Shown here piece after piece: positions 7,902 to 15,989 of a DNA stretch of 34,254 bases. Each line of letters opens with the position of its first letter. The first letter of the stretch is position 1. Below the pieces are notes generated by a model, which searched no databases, was not told the origin of the DNA, and saw nothing but the letters and a program-made list of their open reading frames with translations. The DNA comes from Streptomyces sp. ISL-66 (GTDB taxonomy: Bacteria > Actinomycetota > Actinomycetes > Streptomycetales > Streptomycetaceae). The position numbers were made by a program, and so were the translations under genes. The stretch spans positions 1 through 34,254 of the forward strand of contig NZ_JAGGOW010000123.1 of assembly GCF_018614135.1 (NCBI RefSeq). Reading direction: 5' to 3'.

Positions 7902-7930
7902 ATATTCGCGTCTCACACTGTGAAACGCAA
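7902..7930 (-). promoter_or_regulatory. Predicted ndgR promoter
   Basis: On the minus strand TTGCGT (7925-7930) and GAATAT (7902-7907) are separated by exactly 17 bp. The predicted start point falls at about 7895-7896, the first base of the ndgR ATG. The spacer and most of the -35 are covered by the palindrome at 7908-7928. Confidence 0.55.
7908..7928. promoter_or_regulatory. Candidate NdgR operator (imperfect palindrome)
   Basis: GCGTCTCAC and GTGAAACGC are inverted repeats of 9 bp with one mismatch around a 3-bp centre. A TGAAACG element also occurs as a direct repeat at 7895-7901 and 7921-7927. The site lies between ndgR and leuC and overlaps the predicted ndgR promoter, as expected for autorepression. 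Control of leuCD from the same site is inferred from the family. Confidence 0.55.
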
Positions 7931-8080
7931 GTTCAATTTTTCCAAGAACCAGCGAGTCTGTATGTGCGGGTCCACGAACCACCTGGATCCGAGCCGTCGT
8001 CCGGGACGTGGGGTACGGGCGACAAGGCGCACAAGATCTCTATGAAGCGCCGGCACAACCGGCCGGCCGGAGGGAAAGTG

Positions 8081-9505
8081 ATGGGTAGGACACTCGCGGA
8101 GAAGGTCTGGGACGACCATGTCGTCAGGCGCGCGGAGGGCGAGCCCGACCTCCTCTTCATCGATCTGCACCTGCTGCACGAGGTGACCAGCCCCCAGGCC
8201 TTCGAGGGTCTGCGGCAGGCCGGCCGCAAGGTCCGCCGCGTGGACCTCACCATCGCGACCGAGGACCACAACACCCCCACGATCGACATCGACAAGCCGA
8301 TCGCGGACCCGGTCTCCCGGGCCCAGCTGGAGACGCTGCGCGCCAACTGCGCCGAGTTCGGTGTCCGCCTGCACTCGCTGGGCGACGTGGAACAGGGCGT
8401 GGTCCACGTCGTGGGACCGCAGCTGGGTCTGACTCAGCCGGGCACCACCGTGGTCTGCGGTGACTCCCACACCTCCACCCACGGCGCCTTCGGCGCGCTG
8501 GCCTTCGGCATCGGAACCAGCCAGGTCGAGCACGTGCTGGCGACGCAGACGCTGCCCCTGGCCCGCCCCAAGACGATGGCGATCACCGTCACCGGCGCGC
8601 TGGCCGAGGGCGTCACCGCCAAGGACCTGATCCTGGCGATCATCGCCAAGATCGGCACCGGCGGCGGCCAGGGCTACATCCTGGAATACCGCGGCGAGGC
8701 CATCGAGAACCTCTCGATGGAAGCCCGCATGACCATCTGCAACATGTCGATCGAGGCCGGCGCCCGCGCGGGCATGATCGCCCCCGACCAGACCACCTTC
8801 GACTACCTCGAGGGCCGCGACCACGCCCCGACGGGCGAGGACTGGGACGCGGCGGTCGCGTACTGGAAGACCCTGCGCACCGACGACGACGCGGTCTTCG
8901 ACGCCGAGGTCGTCATCGACGGCACCGTGCTGGCGCCGTTCGTCACCTGGGGCACCAACCCGGGCCAGGGCGCGCCCCTGTCGGGACACGTCCCCGATCC
9001 GGCTTCGTACGAGGACGCTTCGGAGCGCTTCGCCGCCGAAAAGGCCTTGGAGTACATGGGGTTGACCGCCGGACAGCCGCTGCGCGACATCAAGGTCGAC
9101 ACCGTCTTCGTAGGTTCTTGCACCAACGGCCGCATCGAGGACCTGCGCGCCGTCGCGGGCATCGTCGAGGGCCGCAAAGTCGCCGACGGCGTACGGATGC
9201 TGGTCGTCCCGGGCTCCGTCCGCGTCGCCCTGCAGGCGGTGGAGGAGGGCCTGGACAAGGTCTTCAAGGAGGCCGGCGCCGAATGGCGGCACGCGGGCTG
9301 TTCGATGTGTCTGGGCATGAACCCCGACCAACTGGCGCCCGGTGAGCGCTCCGCGTCCACCTCCAACCGCAACTTCGAAGGCCGGCAGGGCAAGGGGGGA
9401 CGCACCCACCTGGTCTCCCCGCAGGTGGCCGCGGCCACCGCGGTGCTGGGCCATCTGGCCTCGCCCGCCGACCTGTCCGACGCCCCCGCGACCGCCGGAG
9501 TCTGA
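8081..9505 (+). CDS. leuC: 3-isopropylmalate dehydratase large subunit
   Basis: LeuC of the aconitase family isomerises 2- and 3-isopropylmalate in leucine synthesis, together with LeuD. The protein has 474 residues. The [4Fe-4S] ligands are Cys347 (FVGSCTNGR) and Cys407 and Cys410 (GCSMCLGMNP). The VCGDSHTSTHGAFG loop is also intact. The frame is open from 7964, but ATG 8081 has GGAGGG at 8069-8074 and gives the family N-terminus MGRTLAEKVWDDHVV. It lies 5 nt before leuD and diverges from ndgR, its likely regulator. The 185-bp upstream region shows no obvious attenuator. Confidence 0.98.
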   Translation: MGRTLAEKVWDDHVVRRAEGEPDLLFIDLHLLHEVTSPQAFEGLRQAGRKVRRVDLTIATEDHNTPTIDIDKPIADPVSRAQLETLRANCAEFGVRLHSLGDVEQGVVHVVGPQLGLTQPGTTVVCGDSHTSTHGAFGALAFGIGTSQVEHVLATQTLPLARPKTMAITVTGALAEGVTAKDLILAIIAKIGTGGGQGYILEYRGEAIENLSMEARMTICNMSIEAGARAGMIAPDQTTFDYLEGRDHAPTGEDWDAAVAYWKTLRTDDDAVFDAEVVIDGTVLAPFVTWGTNPGQGAPLSGHVPDPASYEDASERFAAEKALEYMGLTAGQPLRDIKVDTVFVGSCTNGRIEDLRAVAGIVEGRKVADGVRMLVVPGSVRVALQAVEEGLDKVFKEAGAEWRHAGCSMCLGMNPDQLAPGERSASTSNRNFEGRQGKGGRTHLVSPQVAAATAVLGHLASPADLSDAPATAGV

Positions 9506-9510
9506 GAACG

Positions 9511-10104
9511 ATGGAAGCCTTCACCACCCACACCGGCCGGGCCGTCCCGCTGCGCCGCAGCAACGTCGACACCGACCAGATCATCCCGGCCCACTGGCTG
9601 AAGAAGATCACCCGCGACGGGTTCGAGGACGGGCTCTTCGAGGCCTGGCGCAAGGACCCGGAGTTCATCACGAACCGCCCGGAGCGCGCGGGCGCGACCG
9701 TCCTGGTCGCGGGCCCCGACTTCGGCACCGGTTCCTCGCGCGAGCACGCCGTCTGGGCCCTGCAGAACTTCGGCTTCAAAACGGTCATCTCCTCCCGCTT
9801 CGCCGACATCTTCCGCGGCAACTCGCTGAAGAACGGTCTGCTGACCGTCGTCCTGCCGCAGGAGGCCGTCGACCGGCTGCTGGATCTGACCGAGGCCGAC
9901 CCCACTGCCGAGATCACGGTCGACCTGGTCGACCGCCAGGTCCGAGCCGAAGGCGTCGTGGCCGAGTTCGAACTCGACGACAACGCCCGCTGGAGGCTGC
10001 TGGAGGGGCTGGACGACATCTCGCTCACCCTTCAGAACGAAGGGGACATCGCGGCCTACGAAAGCGTCCGTCCGACCTTCAAGCCGCGCACCATTCAGGC
10101 GTGA
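9511..10104 (+). CDS. leuD: 3-isopropylmalate dehydratase small subunit
   Basis: LeuD is the swivelling-domain partner of LeuC. The 197 residues are of normal length, with family motifs RRSNVDTDQIIPAHWLKK, PDFGTGSSREHAVWAL and FADIFRGNSLKNGLL. The serine-rich substrate loop GTGSSREH is intact. It starts 5 nt after leuC in the same operon and is followed by a strong terminator. Confidence 0.98.
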   Translation: MEAFTTHTGRAVPLRRSNVDTDQIIPAHWLKKITRDGFEDGLFEAWRKDPEFITNRPERAGATVLVAGPDFGTGSSREHAVWALQNFGFKTVISSRFADIFRGNSLKNGLLTVVLPQEAVDRLLDLTEADPTAEITVDLVDRQVRAEGVVAEFELDDNARWRLLEGLDDISLTLQNEGDIAAYESVRPTFKPRTIQA

Positions 10105-10154
10105 TTCCAGCCTGATCAGCGCTTATTCGCCTTCTGGTGATCACATAGGCAACA

Positions 10155-10186
10155 CTGTGCCCCCTGCCGTCCGGCAGGGGGCACAG
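10155..10186 (+). terminator. Terminator after leuD
   Basis: CTGTGCCCCCTGCC and its exact complement form a 14-bp perfect stem around GTCC, 50 nt after the leuD stop. Confidence 0.88.
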
Positions 10187-10241
10187 CTGTGTGTTGAGAC
10201 CCCGTGAGGCGACAACTCGCCCCAGATGGCACAATCTGTGC

Positions 10242-10469
10242 ATGGAACGCGACAGTCAACTTGAGCTCTACGAACTCGTCGCGGACCGATTGAAAGAAGC
10301 ACACACACGGGTTCGCTCACTGCAAGTCCCGGAGGGCGTAAGGATGGCGCTGACCCGGAAGCTGTTGGTCGTCACTGCCGCGGCGAAGCACGATGCCGCA
10401 GATGCGGCAGTGCGCCTGGACAGGTTGATGAAGGACCTCGACGAGGGTCGATTCCCTGAAGGCGACTGA
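10242..10469 (+). CDS. Small conserved actinobacterial protein, unknown function
   Basis: This 75-residue, mostly helical, charged protein (MERDSQLELYELVADRLKEA, then LVVTAAAKHDAADAAVRLDRLMKDL) has no signal peptide or metal site. I know it only as a conserved companion gene lying between leuD and hupS in streptomycetes. Its helical amphipathic pattern would suit a small dimeric or protein-binding factor (inference). ATG 10242 was chosen over an upstream in-frame start at 10191 because the codons before it sit next to the leuD terminator. There is no clear ribosome site. Confidence 0.75.
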   Translation: MERDSQLELYELVADRLKEAHTRVRSLQVPEGVRMALTRKLLVVTAAAKHDAADAAVRLDRLMKDLDEGRFPEGD

Positions 10470-10614
10470 TGCGAAGGAACTCCGTAACGGCCTACAGCGT
10501 TGCGGCACTAGGGTGATAAGCCCGTTTCGTGTTTGATTTGCGGTATATATCCGCCTAACGTGCGAAATAAGCTTGAACACATTCGTTCTGGCGAAGTCTC
10601 CGAAGGGGAAGACG

Positions 10615-11304
10615 TTGAACAAGGCGCAGCTCGTAGAAGCGATTGCCGACAAGCTGGGCGGCCGTCAGCAGGCCGCGGACGCTGTCGACGCGGTACTGGA
10701 CGCCGTCGTCCGCGCGACCGTCGCGGGAGACCGGGTCTCGGTCACGGGCTTCGGCTCGTTCGAGAAGGTCGACCGCCCGGCCCGCTACGCCCGCAACCCG
10801 CAGACGGGTGAGCGCGTCCGGGTCAAGAAGACCTCCGTACCCCGTTTCCGCGCGGGTCAGGGCTTCAAGGACCTGGTCGCCGGCACCAAGAAGCTGCCCA
10901 AGGGCGGCGAGGTGTCGGTGAAGAAGGCGCCCAAGGGCAGCCTCACGGGTGGCTCTTCCGCGGCCTCCGCCACGGTGAAGAAGGCAGCGGCGAAGAAGGC
11001 CACCACCGCCAAGAAGGCGGCGACCGCGGCCAAGACCACGGTCGCGAAGAAGACCACGGCCAAGAAGGCCACGCCCACCGCCAAGAAGACGGCGGCCAAG
11101 ACCGCGGTCGCGAAGAAGGCCGCACCCGCGGCGAAGAAGGCCACGGTCAAGAAGGCCGCGGCGACGGCGAAGAAGACCACCGCCACCGCGAACAAGACCG
11201 CGCCGGCGGCCAAGAAGGCCACCGCGGCGACGAAGGCGCCCGCCAAGAAGACGGCGACGCGCAAGGCCACCGCGAAGAAGACCACCGCCCGAAAGACCAA
11301 GTAG
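10615..11304 (+). CDS. hupS: HupS-type HU nucleoid protein with lysine-rich tail
   Basis: This is a two-part DNA-binding protein. Residues 1-90 are a complete HU fold (NKAQLVEAIADKLGGRQQAA, then TGFGSFEKVDRPARYARNP, then RVKKTSVPRFRAGQGFKDLV). From about residue 100 to 229 there is a histone H1-like tail of repeated AAKKA/KKTT blocks. In S. coelicolor HupS is upregulated in spores and compacts spore nucleoids. The start chosen is TTG 10615, because it gives the HU N-terminus and has AAGGGG 6 nt upstream. An in-frame TTG at 10573 would add 14 residues and has no such site. TATATAT at 10544-10550 could be the -10. A shared hairpin terminates it against the convergent cofC-like gene. Confidence 0.96.
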   Translation: MNKAQLVEAIADKLGGRQQAADAVDAVLDAVVRATVAGDRVSVTGFGSFEKVDRPARYARNPQTGERVRVKKTSVPRFRAGQGFKDLVAGTKKLPKGGEVSVKKAPKGSLTGGSSAASATVKKAAAKKATTAKKAATAAKTTVAKKTTAKKATPTAKKTAAKTAVAKKAAPAAKKATVKKAAATAKKTTATANKTAPAAKKATAATKAPAKKTATRKATAKKTTARKTK

Positions 11305-11323
11305 GGCACGAGTCACACACGAC

Positions 11324-11357
11324 GGGCCGGCTTCCCCACCTCAGGGGAAGCCGGCCC
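11324..11357. terminator. Bidirectional terminator between hupS and the cofC-like gene
   Basis: A 14-bp perfect stem (GGGCCGGCTTCCCC with its complement) around ACCTCA lies between convergent stops at 11304 and 11382. Confidence 0.88.
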
Positions 11358-11381
11358 GCGGTGCGTGGGCCGGAAGGCGGG

Positions 11382-12263
11382 TCAGAACGTCTGGAGCGTG
11401 ACCAGGGTGATCCGCAGGCCCGCGCCCTCGCCGTCCGTCTCGATCCGCACCCGCTGTCCCGGGCGCAGCAGGCGCAGGCCGCCCGCGTCGAACGCGGGGG
11501 CCTCGAAGGGCACCGGGGTGCCGTCGTCCAGCAGCACACTGCCGCTGCGGGTCTGGGAGTCGTACGTGTACGCGGTCGCCTGCATACGGGCACTGTATCG
11601 GGACGTGTGGCGACCCACGCCGAGGGCGAGGGCCGTCCGCAGATCCGCGGCGGTGTCCACGTCCCGGCGCACGCTGTCGACGCCCGGCAGGTCGATTTCC
11701 ACCGCACCGGAGGCCGAATGCCGGGCGCGGGACCGACCGCCGAACGAGGGTGTCAATTCCACGTACGGCGCAGCGGAAAGCAAGGTCGTCCCGATTCCCG
11801 CCGCATCGGCCAGAAATGCCCGGGGAAATACCGAAGCGTTTTCGAGCACGCGTAGCAATTCGGGTGACCGCAGCGCCGGCAGGTCCGCGTTCATCGCCGC
11901 CACCGCCGCCCGCGGCCGGGCCGCCCGTATCTCCCGCGCCCCGTGCGCCAGCGCCGCGTTGAGTCCGGCGCCCGGGACGTCCGGCACGATCCGCGCCCCC
12001 AGCCGGGCCAGTTCCGCGCCGGCCGCCCGGTCGTCCGTGACGACCACCACATCCGCGACCGCCGCACAGGCCAGCGCCCCCGCCACGGTGTCCAGGGCGA
12101 ACGCCAGGGCAAGCCCCGGCCGGGAGGCGCCGACCGCCTGTGAGAGACGGCTCTTGGCCACCGCCAAGGGCTTCAGCGGGACCACCAGACTCCAGACGGC
12201 GTTCGTGACCGACCCCTTCCCTCCGCCGCGCTCGCGCGGCCGTTCAGCCCATGCGCAGGTCAT
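11382..12263 (-). CDS. cofC: CofC/FbiD-like phospholactate (PEP) guanylyltransferase with extra C-terminal domain
   Basis: Residues from about 24 to 215 match the CofC/FbiD nucleotidyltransferase of coenzyme F420 synthesis. They include WSLVVPLKPLAVAKSRL at the start, VVVVTDDRAAG, the DVPGAGLNAALAHG loop and AAMNADLPALRSPELL. It would activate 2-phospholactate or phosphoenolpyruvate with GTP. Residues 227-293 form a separate 67-residue domain (MQATAYTYDSQTRSGSVLLD through RITLVTLQTF) whose short beta pattern resembles a cold-shock/OB fold. The frame runs through the junction without a stop. ATG 12263 is the longest start. A start near 12196 at the GTG of LVVPLK is also possible, since no good ribosome site decides it. 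It is convergent with hupS and divergent from plsC. Confidence 0.82.
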   Translation of the reverse strand: MTCAWAERPRERGGGKGSVTNAVWSLVVPLKPLAVAKSRLSQAVGASRPGLALAFALDTVAGALACAAVADVVVVTDDRAAGAELARLGARIVPDVPGAGLNAALAHGAREIRAARPRAAVAAMNADLPALRSPELLRVLENASVFPRAFLADAAGIGTTLLSAAPYVELTPSFGGRSRARHSASGAVEIDLPGVDSVRRDVDTAADLRTALALGVGRHTSRYSARMQATAYTYDSQTRSGSVLLDDGTPVPFEAPAFDAGGLRLLRPGQRVRIETDGEGAGLRITLVTLQTF

Positions 12264-12428
12264 GGCCGGGTCATGCGTGGGCCCATTGTCGCCTCAAGGC
12301 GGGCGACCCGGGCTCTGGCCCGGGTGCGCGGGGCGTACGGTGTTCTCGACAGGGACCGGACCTGGGGCGACACTTGTCCGGCCCCAAGGTGCCCACGCCG
12401 CGCACCGGTCCTAGAGGAAGGTGTCCGA

Positions 12429-13181
12429 GTGTCCCGCCGCAGAATCGGCTTCTGGTACCGCCTGGCGGCGGTCATCGCGAAACCGCCGCTGGTAGTGCTC
12501 TTCAAGCGGGACTGGCGGGGAATGGGCCACATTCCGTCCGACGGCGGATTTATCACCGCCGTCAATCACAACTCGTATCTGGACCCGCTGTCCTACGCGC
12601 ACTTCCAGTACAACACCGGCCGGGTGCCCCGATTGCTCGCCAAGGCGGCCCTCTTCAAGGTCCCCATTGTCGGCGCGATCCTGCGCGGCTCCGGCCAGAT
12701 CCCCGTCTACCGGGAGTCCACCAACGCCCTCGACGCATTCCGGGCCGCGGTCGACGCCATCGAGCGCGGTGAATGCGTGGCCTTTTACCCGGAAGGCACT
12801 CTCACCCGGGACCCGGACATGTGGCCGATGGCCGGCAAGACCGGCGCCGCCCGCGTGGCATTGATGACCAGGGCCCCGGTCATTCCGGTGGCCCAGTGGG
12901 GCGCGAACCTCGCGATGCCGCCCTACGCCAAGGAGAACAAGCTCAGCCTGTTCCCGCGCAAGACCCTCCAGGTCCTCGCGGGACCGCCCGTGGACCTCTC
13001 CGAGTACTACGACCGGGAACCCACCCCGGACCTGCTCAAGGAGGTCACCGAAGTCATCATGGCGGCCATCACCGGGCTACTGGAGGAACTGCGGGGCCAA
13101 AAGGCGCCCACGCAGCCGTACGACCATCGCAAGGCCAGGGCACAGCAGCGGCGCAAGGCCGCGGGGGAGGGCAACAAGTGA
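12429..13181 (+). CDS. plsC: 1-acylglycerol-3-phosphate O-acyltransferase family protein
   Basis: This 250-residue PlsC-type acyltransferase is likely membrane-associated and would make phosphatidic acid from lysophosphatidic acid. The catalytic HX4D motif is in AVNHNSYLDP, and the acceptor-binding motif is AFYPEGTLTRDPDMW. A hydrophobic N-terminal stretch (WYRLAAVIAKPPLVVLF) precedes them and the C-terminus is strongly basic (DHRKARAQQRRKA). GTG 12429 was chosen for its GAGGAAGG at 12414-12421, although the frame is open from 12273. The last 4 nt overlap gpsA, which supplies glycerol-3-phosphate for the same pathway. Confidence 0.94.
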   Translation: MSRRRIGFWYRLAAVIAKPPLVVLFKRDWRGMGHIPSDGGFITAVNHNSYLDPLSYAHFQYNTGRVPRLLAKAALFKVPIVGAILRGSGQIPVYRESTNALDAFRAAVDAIERGECVAFYPEGTLTRDPDMWPMAGKTGAARVALMTRAPVIPVAQWGANLAMPPYAKENKLSLFPRKTLQVLAGPPVDLSEYYDREPTPDLLKEVTEVIMAAITGLLEELRGQKAPTQPYDHRKARAQQRRKAAGEGNK

Positions 13182-14188
13182 CACGTCCCGTGAAGGCAGC
13201 CGTATTCGGAACCGGCTCCTGGGGCACGGCCTTCGCCATGGTGCTCGCCGACGCCGGTTGCGAGGTGGTCCTGTGGGGCCGCCGGCGCGAGCTGGTCGAC
13301 GCCATCAACACCGGCCGGACCAACCCGGACTACTTCCCCGGCGTCGAACTCCCCGCGAACATCCGCGCCACCACCGACCCGGCCGAGGCCGCGGCCGGCG
13401 CCGACTTCACGGTCCTCGCCATCCCCTCGCAGACCCTGCGCGGCAACCTCGCCGAGTGGGCCCCGCTGCTCGCCCCCGACACCGTGCTCGTCTCCCTCAT
13501 GAAGGGCGTCGAACTCGGCACCGCCAAACGGATGAGCGAGGTCATCGAAGAGGTGGCCAAGGTCCCCGCGGCCCGCGTCGCCGTCGTCACCGGACCCAAC
13601 CTGGCCCGCGAGATCGCCGCCCGCCAGCCCGCCGCCTCCGTGGTCGCCTGCGTCGACGAGGCCGTCGCCCAGCGCCTCCAGGCCGCCTGCCACACCCCGT
13701 ACTTCCGCCCGTACACGAGCACCGACGTGGTCGGCTGCGAGCTCGGCGGAGCCGTCAAGAACGTCATCGGCCTCGCCGTCGGCATCGCGGACGGCATGGG
13801 CCTCGGCGACAACACCAAGGGCTCGCTGATCACCCGCGGACTCGCCGAAGCCACCCGGCTGGGCCTGGCCATGGGAGCCGACCCGCTCACCTTCTCCGGC
13901 CTCGCCGGGCTCGGCGACCTCGTCGCCACCTGCTCCTCGCCGCTCTCCCGGAACCACACCTTCGGCACCAACCTCGGCCGCGGGATGACCCTGGAGGAGA
14001 CCATCGCGGTCACCAAGCAGACCGCCGAAGGCGTCAAGTCCTGCCTTTCCGTGGCCGATCTGGCCCGCCGCCACGGGGTCGACATGCCCATCACCGACAC
14101 CGTCGTCGACATCGTCCACCACGGCAAGCCCACCCTGGTCGCGCTCAAGGAACTCATGGGGCGCAGCGCCAAACCGGAACGGCGCTGA
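13178..14188 (+). CDS. gpsA: Glycerol-3-phosphate dehydrogenase [NAD(P)+]
   Basis: This 336-residue cytoplasmic enzyme reduces dihydroxyacetone phosphate to sn-glycerol-3-phosphate for phospholipids. The N-terminal Rossmann motif is FGTGSWGTAFAMVLA, LMKGVELGTAKRMSEV and VTGPNLAREIA follow, and the catalytic lysine region is LGGAVKNVIGLAVG. The C-terminal helical domain has GLAGLGDLVATCSSPLSRN. The GTG start overlaps the plsC stop as GTGA, with GGAGGG upstream, so the genes are translationally coupled. Confidence 0.98.
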   Translation: MTRPVKAAVFGTGSWGTAFAMVLADAGCEVVLWGRRRELVDAINTGRTNPDYFPGVELPANIRATTDPAEAAAGADFTVLAIPSQTLRGNLAEWAPLLAPDTVLVSLMKGVELGTAKRMSEVIEEVAKVPAARVAVVTGPNLAREIAARQPAASVVACVDEAVAQRLQAACHTPYFRPYTSTDVVGCELGGAVKNVIGLAVGIADGMGLGDNTKGSLITRGLAEATRLGLAMGADPLTFSGLAGLGDLVATCSSPLSRNHTFGTNLGRGMTLEETIAVTKQTAEGVKSCLSVADLARRHGVDMPITDTVVDIVHHGKPTLVALKELMGRSAKPERR

Positions 14189-14227
14189 CTGCTTTCCGGA
14201 CGTGCGAGCGGGTACCCTCGTGGCGAT

Positions 14228-15385
14228 ATGAGCAGCGAGAACCTCCCCCAGAGCCCTGAGCAGCAGGGCCGCAAGCCCCGCGTGGCCGTCGTGTTCGGCG
14301 GCCGCAGCTCGGAACACGCCATCTCGGTCGTCACCGCGGGCGCCGTCCTGCGTTCCATCGACCGCTCCAAGTACGAGGTGCTGCCCATCGGCATCACCAC
14401 GGACGGCCGGTGGGCGCTGACCGCCGACGAGCCGGCCCGGATGGCCATCGCCGACCGGAAGCTCCCGAGCGTCGAGGAGCTCGCCGACTCCGAGTACGGC
14501 GCCGTCGTGCTCTCCGTCGACCCGGCCAGCCGCGAGGTCGTCTACACCGAGCCGGGCGCCGTTCCCAAGGCCCTGGGCGAGGTCGACGTCGTCTTCCCCG
14601 TCCTGCACGGCCCGTACGGCGAGGACGGCACCCTCCAGGGCCTCCTGGAGCTCTCCGGCATCCCGTACGTCGGCTCCGGCGTCCTCGCCTCGGCCGTCGG
14701 CCAGGACAAGGACTACATGAAGCGGGTCTTCACGTCCTTCGGGCTGCGCGTCGGCCCGTACGTGACCCTGCGCCCCCGCGAGTGGGAGAACGACCGGGAG
14801 GCCGCCCGCGGCAAGGTCCTGGACTTCGCCGCCGACCACGGCTGGCCGCTGTTCGTCAAGCCCGCCCGGGCCGGTTCCTCGATCGGCATCACCAAGGTCG
14901 ACGACGTCTCCGGGCTGGACGCCGCGATCCGCGAGGCCCGCCGCCACGACCCGAAGGTCATCGTGGAGGCGCTGCTGCGCGGCCGCGAGATCGAGTGCGG
15001 GGTCCTGGAGTTCGAGGACGGGCCGCGCGCGAGCGTGCCCGCCGAGATCCCGCCGGTCTCGAGCCACGACTTCTACGACTTCGAGGCGAAGTACATCGAC
15101 TCCGCCTCCGGAATCGTGCCCGCCCCGCTCACCCCGGAGCAGACCGCCGAGGTCCAGCGGCTCGCCGTCGAGGCCTTCGAGGCCGCGTCCTGCGAGGGCC
15201 TCGTGCGCGCCGACTTCTTCCTGACCGAAGACGGCACCTTCGTCATCAACGAGATCAACACCATGCCGGGCTTCACACCGATCTCCATGTACCCGCGCAT
15301 GTGGCAGGAGTCGGGCATCGAGTACCCGGAGCTGGTGGACCGTCTCATCCAGGCCGCCCTGCGCCGCTCCACCGGGCTGCGCTAG
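14228..15385 (+). CDS. ddlA: D-alanine--D-alanine ligase
   Basis: This ATP-grasp ligase makes the D-Ala-D-Ala dipeptide for peptidoglycan. It has 385 residues. Motifs include VVFGGRSSEHAISVVTAGAV, HGPYGEDGTLQGLLELSGIP, VKPARAGSSIGITKV and the metal-binding NEINTMPGFT. An N-terminal extension of about 20 polar residues precedes the fold. TACCCT at 14213-14218 lies about 10 nt before ATG 14228 and there is no Shine-Dalgarno, so a leaderless transcript from its own promoter is likely. This agrees with the 39-bp gap after gpsA. The substrate class (D-Ala rather than D-Lac) was not resolved by residue-level comparison. Confidence 0.97.
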   Translation: MSSENLPQSPEQQGRKPRVAVVFGGRSSEHAISVVTAGAVLRSIDRSKYEVLPIGITTDGRWALTADEPARMAIADRKLPSVEELADSEYGAVVLSVDPASREVVYTEPGAVPKALGEVDVVFPVLHGPYGEDGTLQGLLELSGIPYVGSGVLASAVGQDKDYMKRVFTSFGLRVGPYVTLRPREWENDREAARGKVLDFAADHGWPLFVKPARAGSSIGITKVDDVSGLDAAIREARRHDPKVIVEALLRGREIECGVLEFEDGPRASVPAEIPPVSSHDFYDFEAKYIDSASGIVPAPLTPEQTAEVQRLAVEAFEAASCEGLVRADFFLTEDGTFVINEINTMPGFTPISMYPRMWQESGIEYPELVDRLIQAALRRSTGLR

Positions 15386-15436
15386 CCCCCGAGTCCCGTA
15401 CGCGCACGCGGACCGCCCGCCGGGCCCCGGAACGGC

Positions 15437-15465
15437 CGCGGGGTCCCACCCGGGCGGGACCCGCG
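15437..15465. terminator. Bidirectional terminator between ddlA and the DUF3515 gene
   Basis: CGCGGGGTCCC (15437-15447) pairs with GGGACCCGCG (15456-15465) with one bulged G, between convergent stops at 15385 and 15469. Confidence 0.65.
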
Positions 15466-15468
15466 AGG

Positions 15469-15969
15469 TCAGTACGAGGCGATGCCCTCGGGCACGGTCT
15501 TGGCGATCGCCGAGGACAGGCCCACCAGCATCCCCATATCCGTGGCATGCTCCTTGTCGACCAAGACCTCCGTGTACGCCAGCCGCAGCCCGGTGGTGAA
15601 CCGGGCCCCGCCGTCGTCCAGCCGCTCCACGAGCCAGCCGACACCGTTCACCTCGATGCCGTCCTGTTTCGGATCCAGCATCTTCACGGGCTTGCGGACA
15701 CCGCACCGCAGTACGATCGCCGAGCCGCCCCACGCGGCGGTGAGGTCCGACTCCGGCACCGCCGGGGTCCGGTCCAGCGAGGCCACCGTCCCGGGGAGCT
15801 CTTCGTGCAGCGCCGCACACAGGTCCGCCACGTCGGCGGGCGGGGCGGACGGCAGGTCCACCCGGGCCTCGGAAACACCCGGGGAACAGCCCGCGAGGGC
15901 CGCCGAGGCGGCGGCCACCGCGGTCAGCGCGGCGAGCAGAGAGAAGGGCCGGCGGTGTCGTGACATCAC
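15469..15969 (-). CDS. DUF3515-family lipoprotein
   Basis: This 166-residue protein has a lipoprotein signal: basic MMSRHRRP, a hydrophobic stretch, and the lipobox LAGC near residue 28, after which it would be lipid-anchored outside the membrane. The mature part (VDLPSAPPADVADLCAALHE, AWGGSAIVLRCGVRKP, then VLVDKEHATDMGMLVGLSSA) matches the actinobacterial DUF3515 family as I recall it. Its function is unknown. Two extracytoplasmic cysteines (in DLCAAL and LRCGV) could form a disulfide. ATG 15969 or the next ATG at 15966 is the start. It lies 20 nt downstream of the Lrp-like gene on the same strand, suggesting an operon. Confidence 0.9.
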   Translation of the reverse strand: MMSRHRRPFSLLAALTAVAAASAALAGCSPGVSEARVDLPSAPPADVADLCAALHEELPGTVASLDRTPAVPESDLTAAWGGSAIVLRCGVRKPVKMLDPKQDGIEVNGVGWLVERLDDGGARFTTGLRLAYTEVLVDKEHATDMGMLVGLSSAIAKTVPEGIASY

Positions 15970-15989
15970 CGGCCAAGAGTAGACGGGGG

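Noticed and set aside
7964..8080. Leader peptide or attenuator for leuC
   Set aside because: The in-frame extension to 7964 has no leucine-codon run, no ribosome site, and no alternative hairpins that I can see. It is more likely untranslated leader.
11382..11585. A separate small cold-shock-type gene
   Set aside because: The internal ATG at 11585 has no ribosome site, and the frame is continuous with the upstream CofC domain, so I annotated a fusion while noting the alternative.
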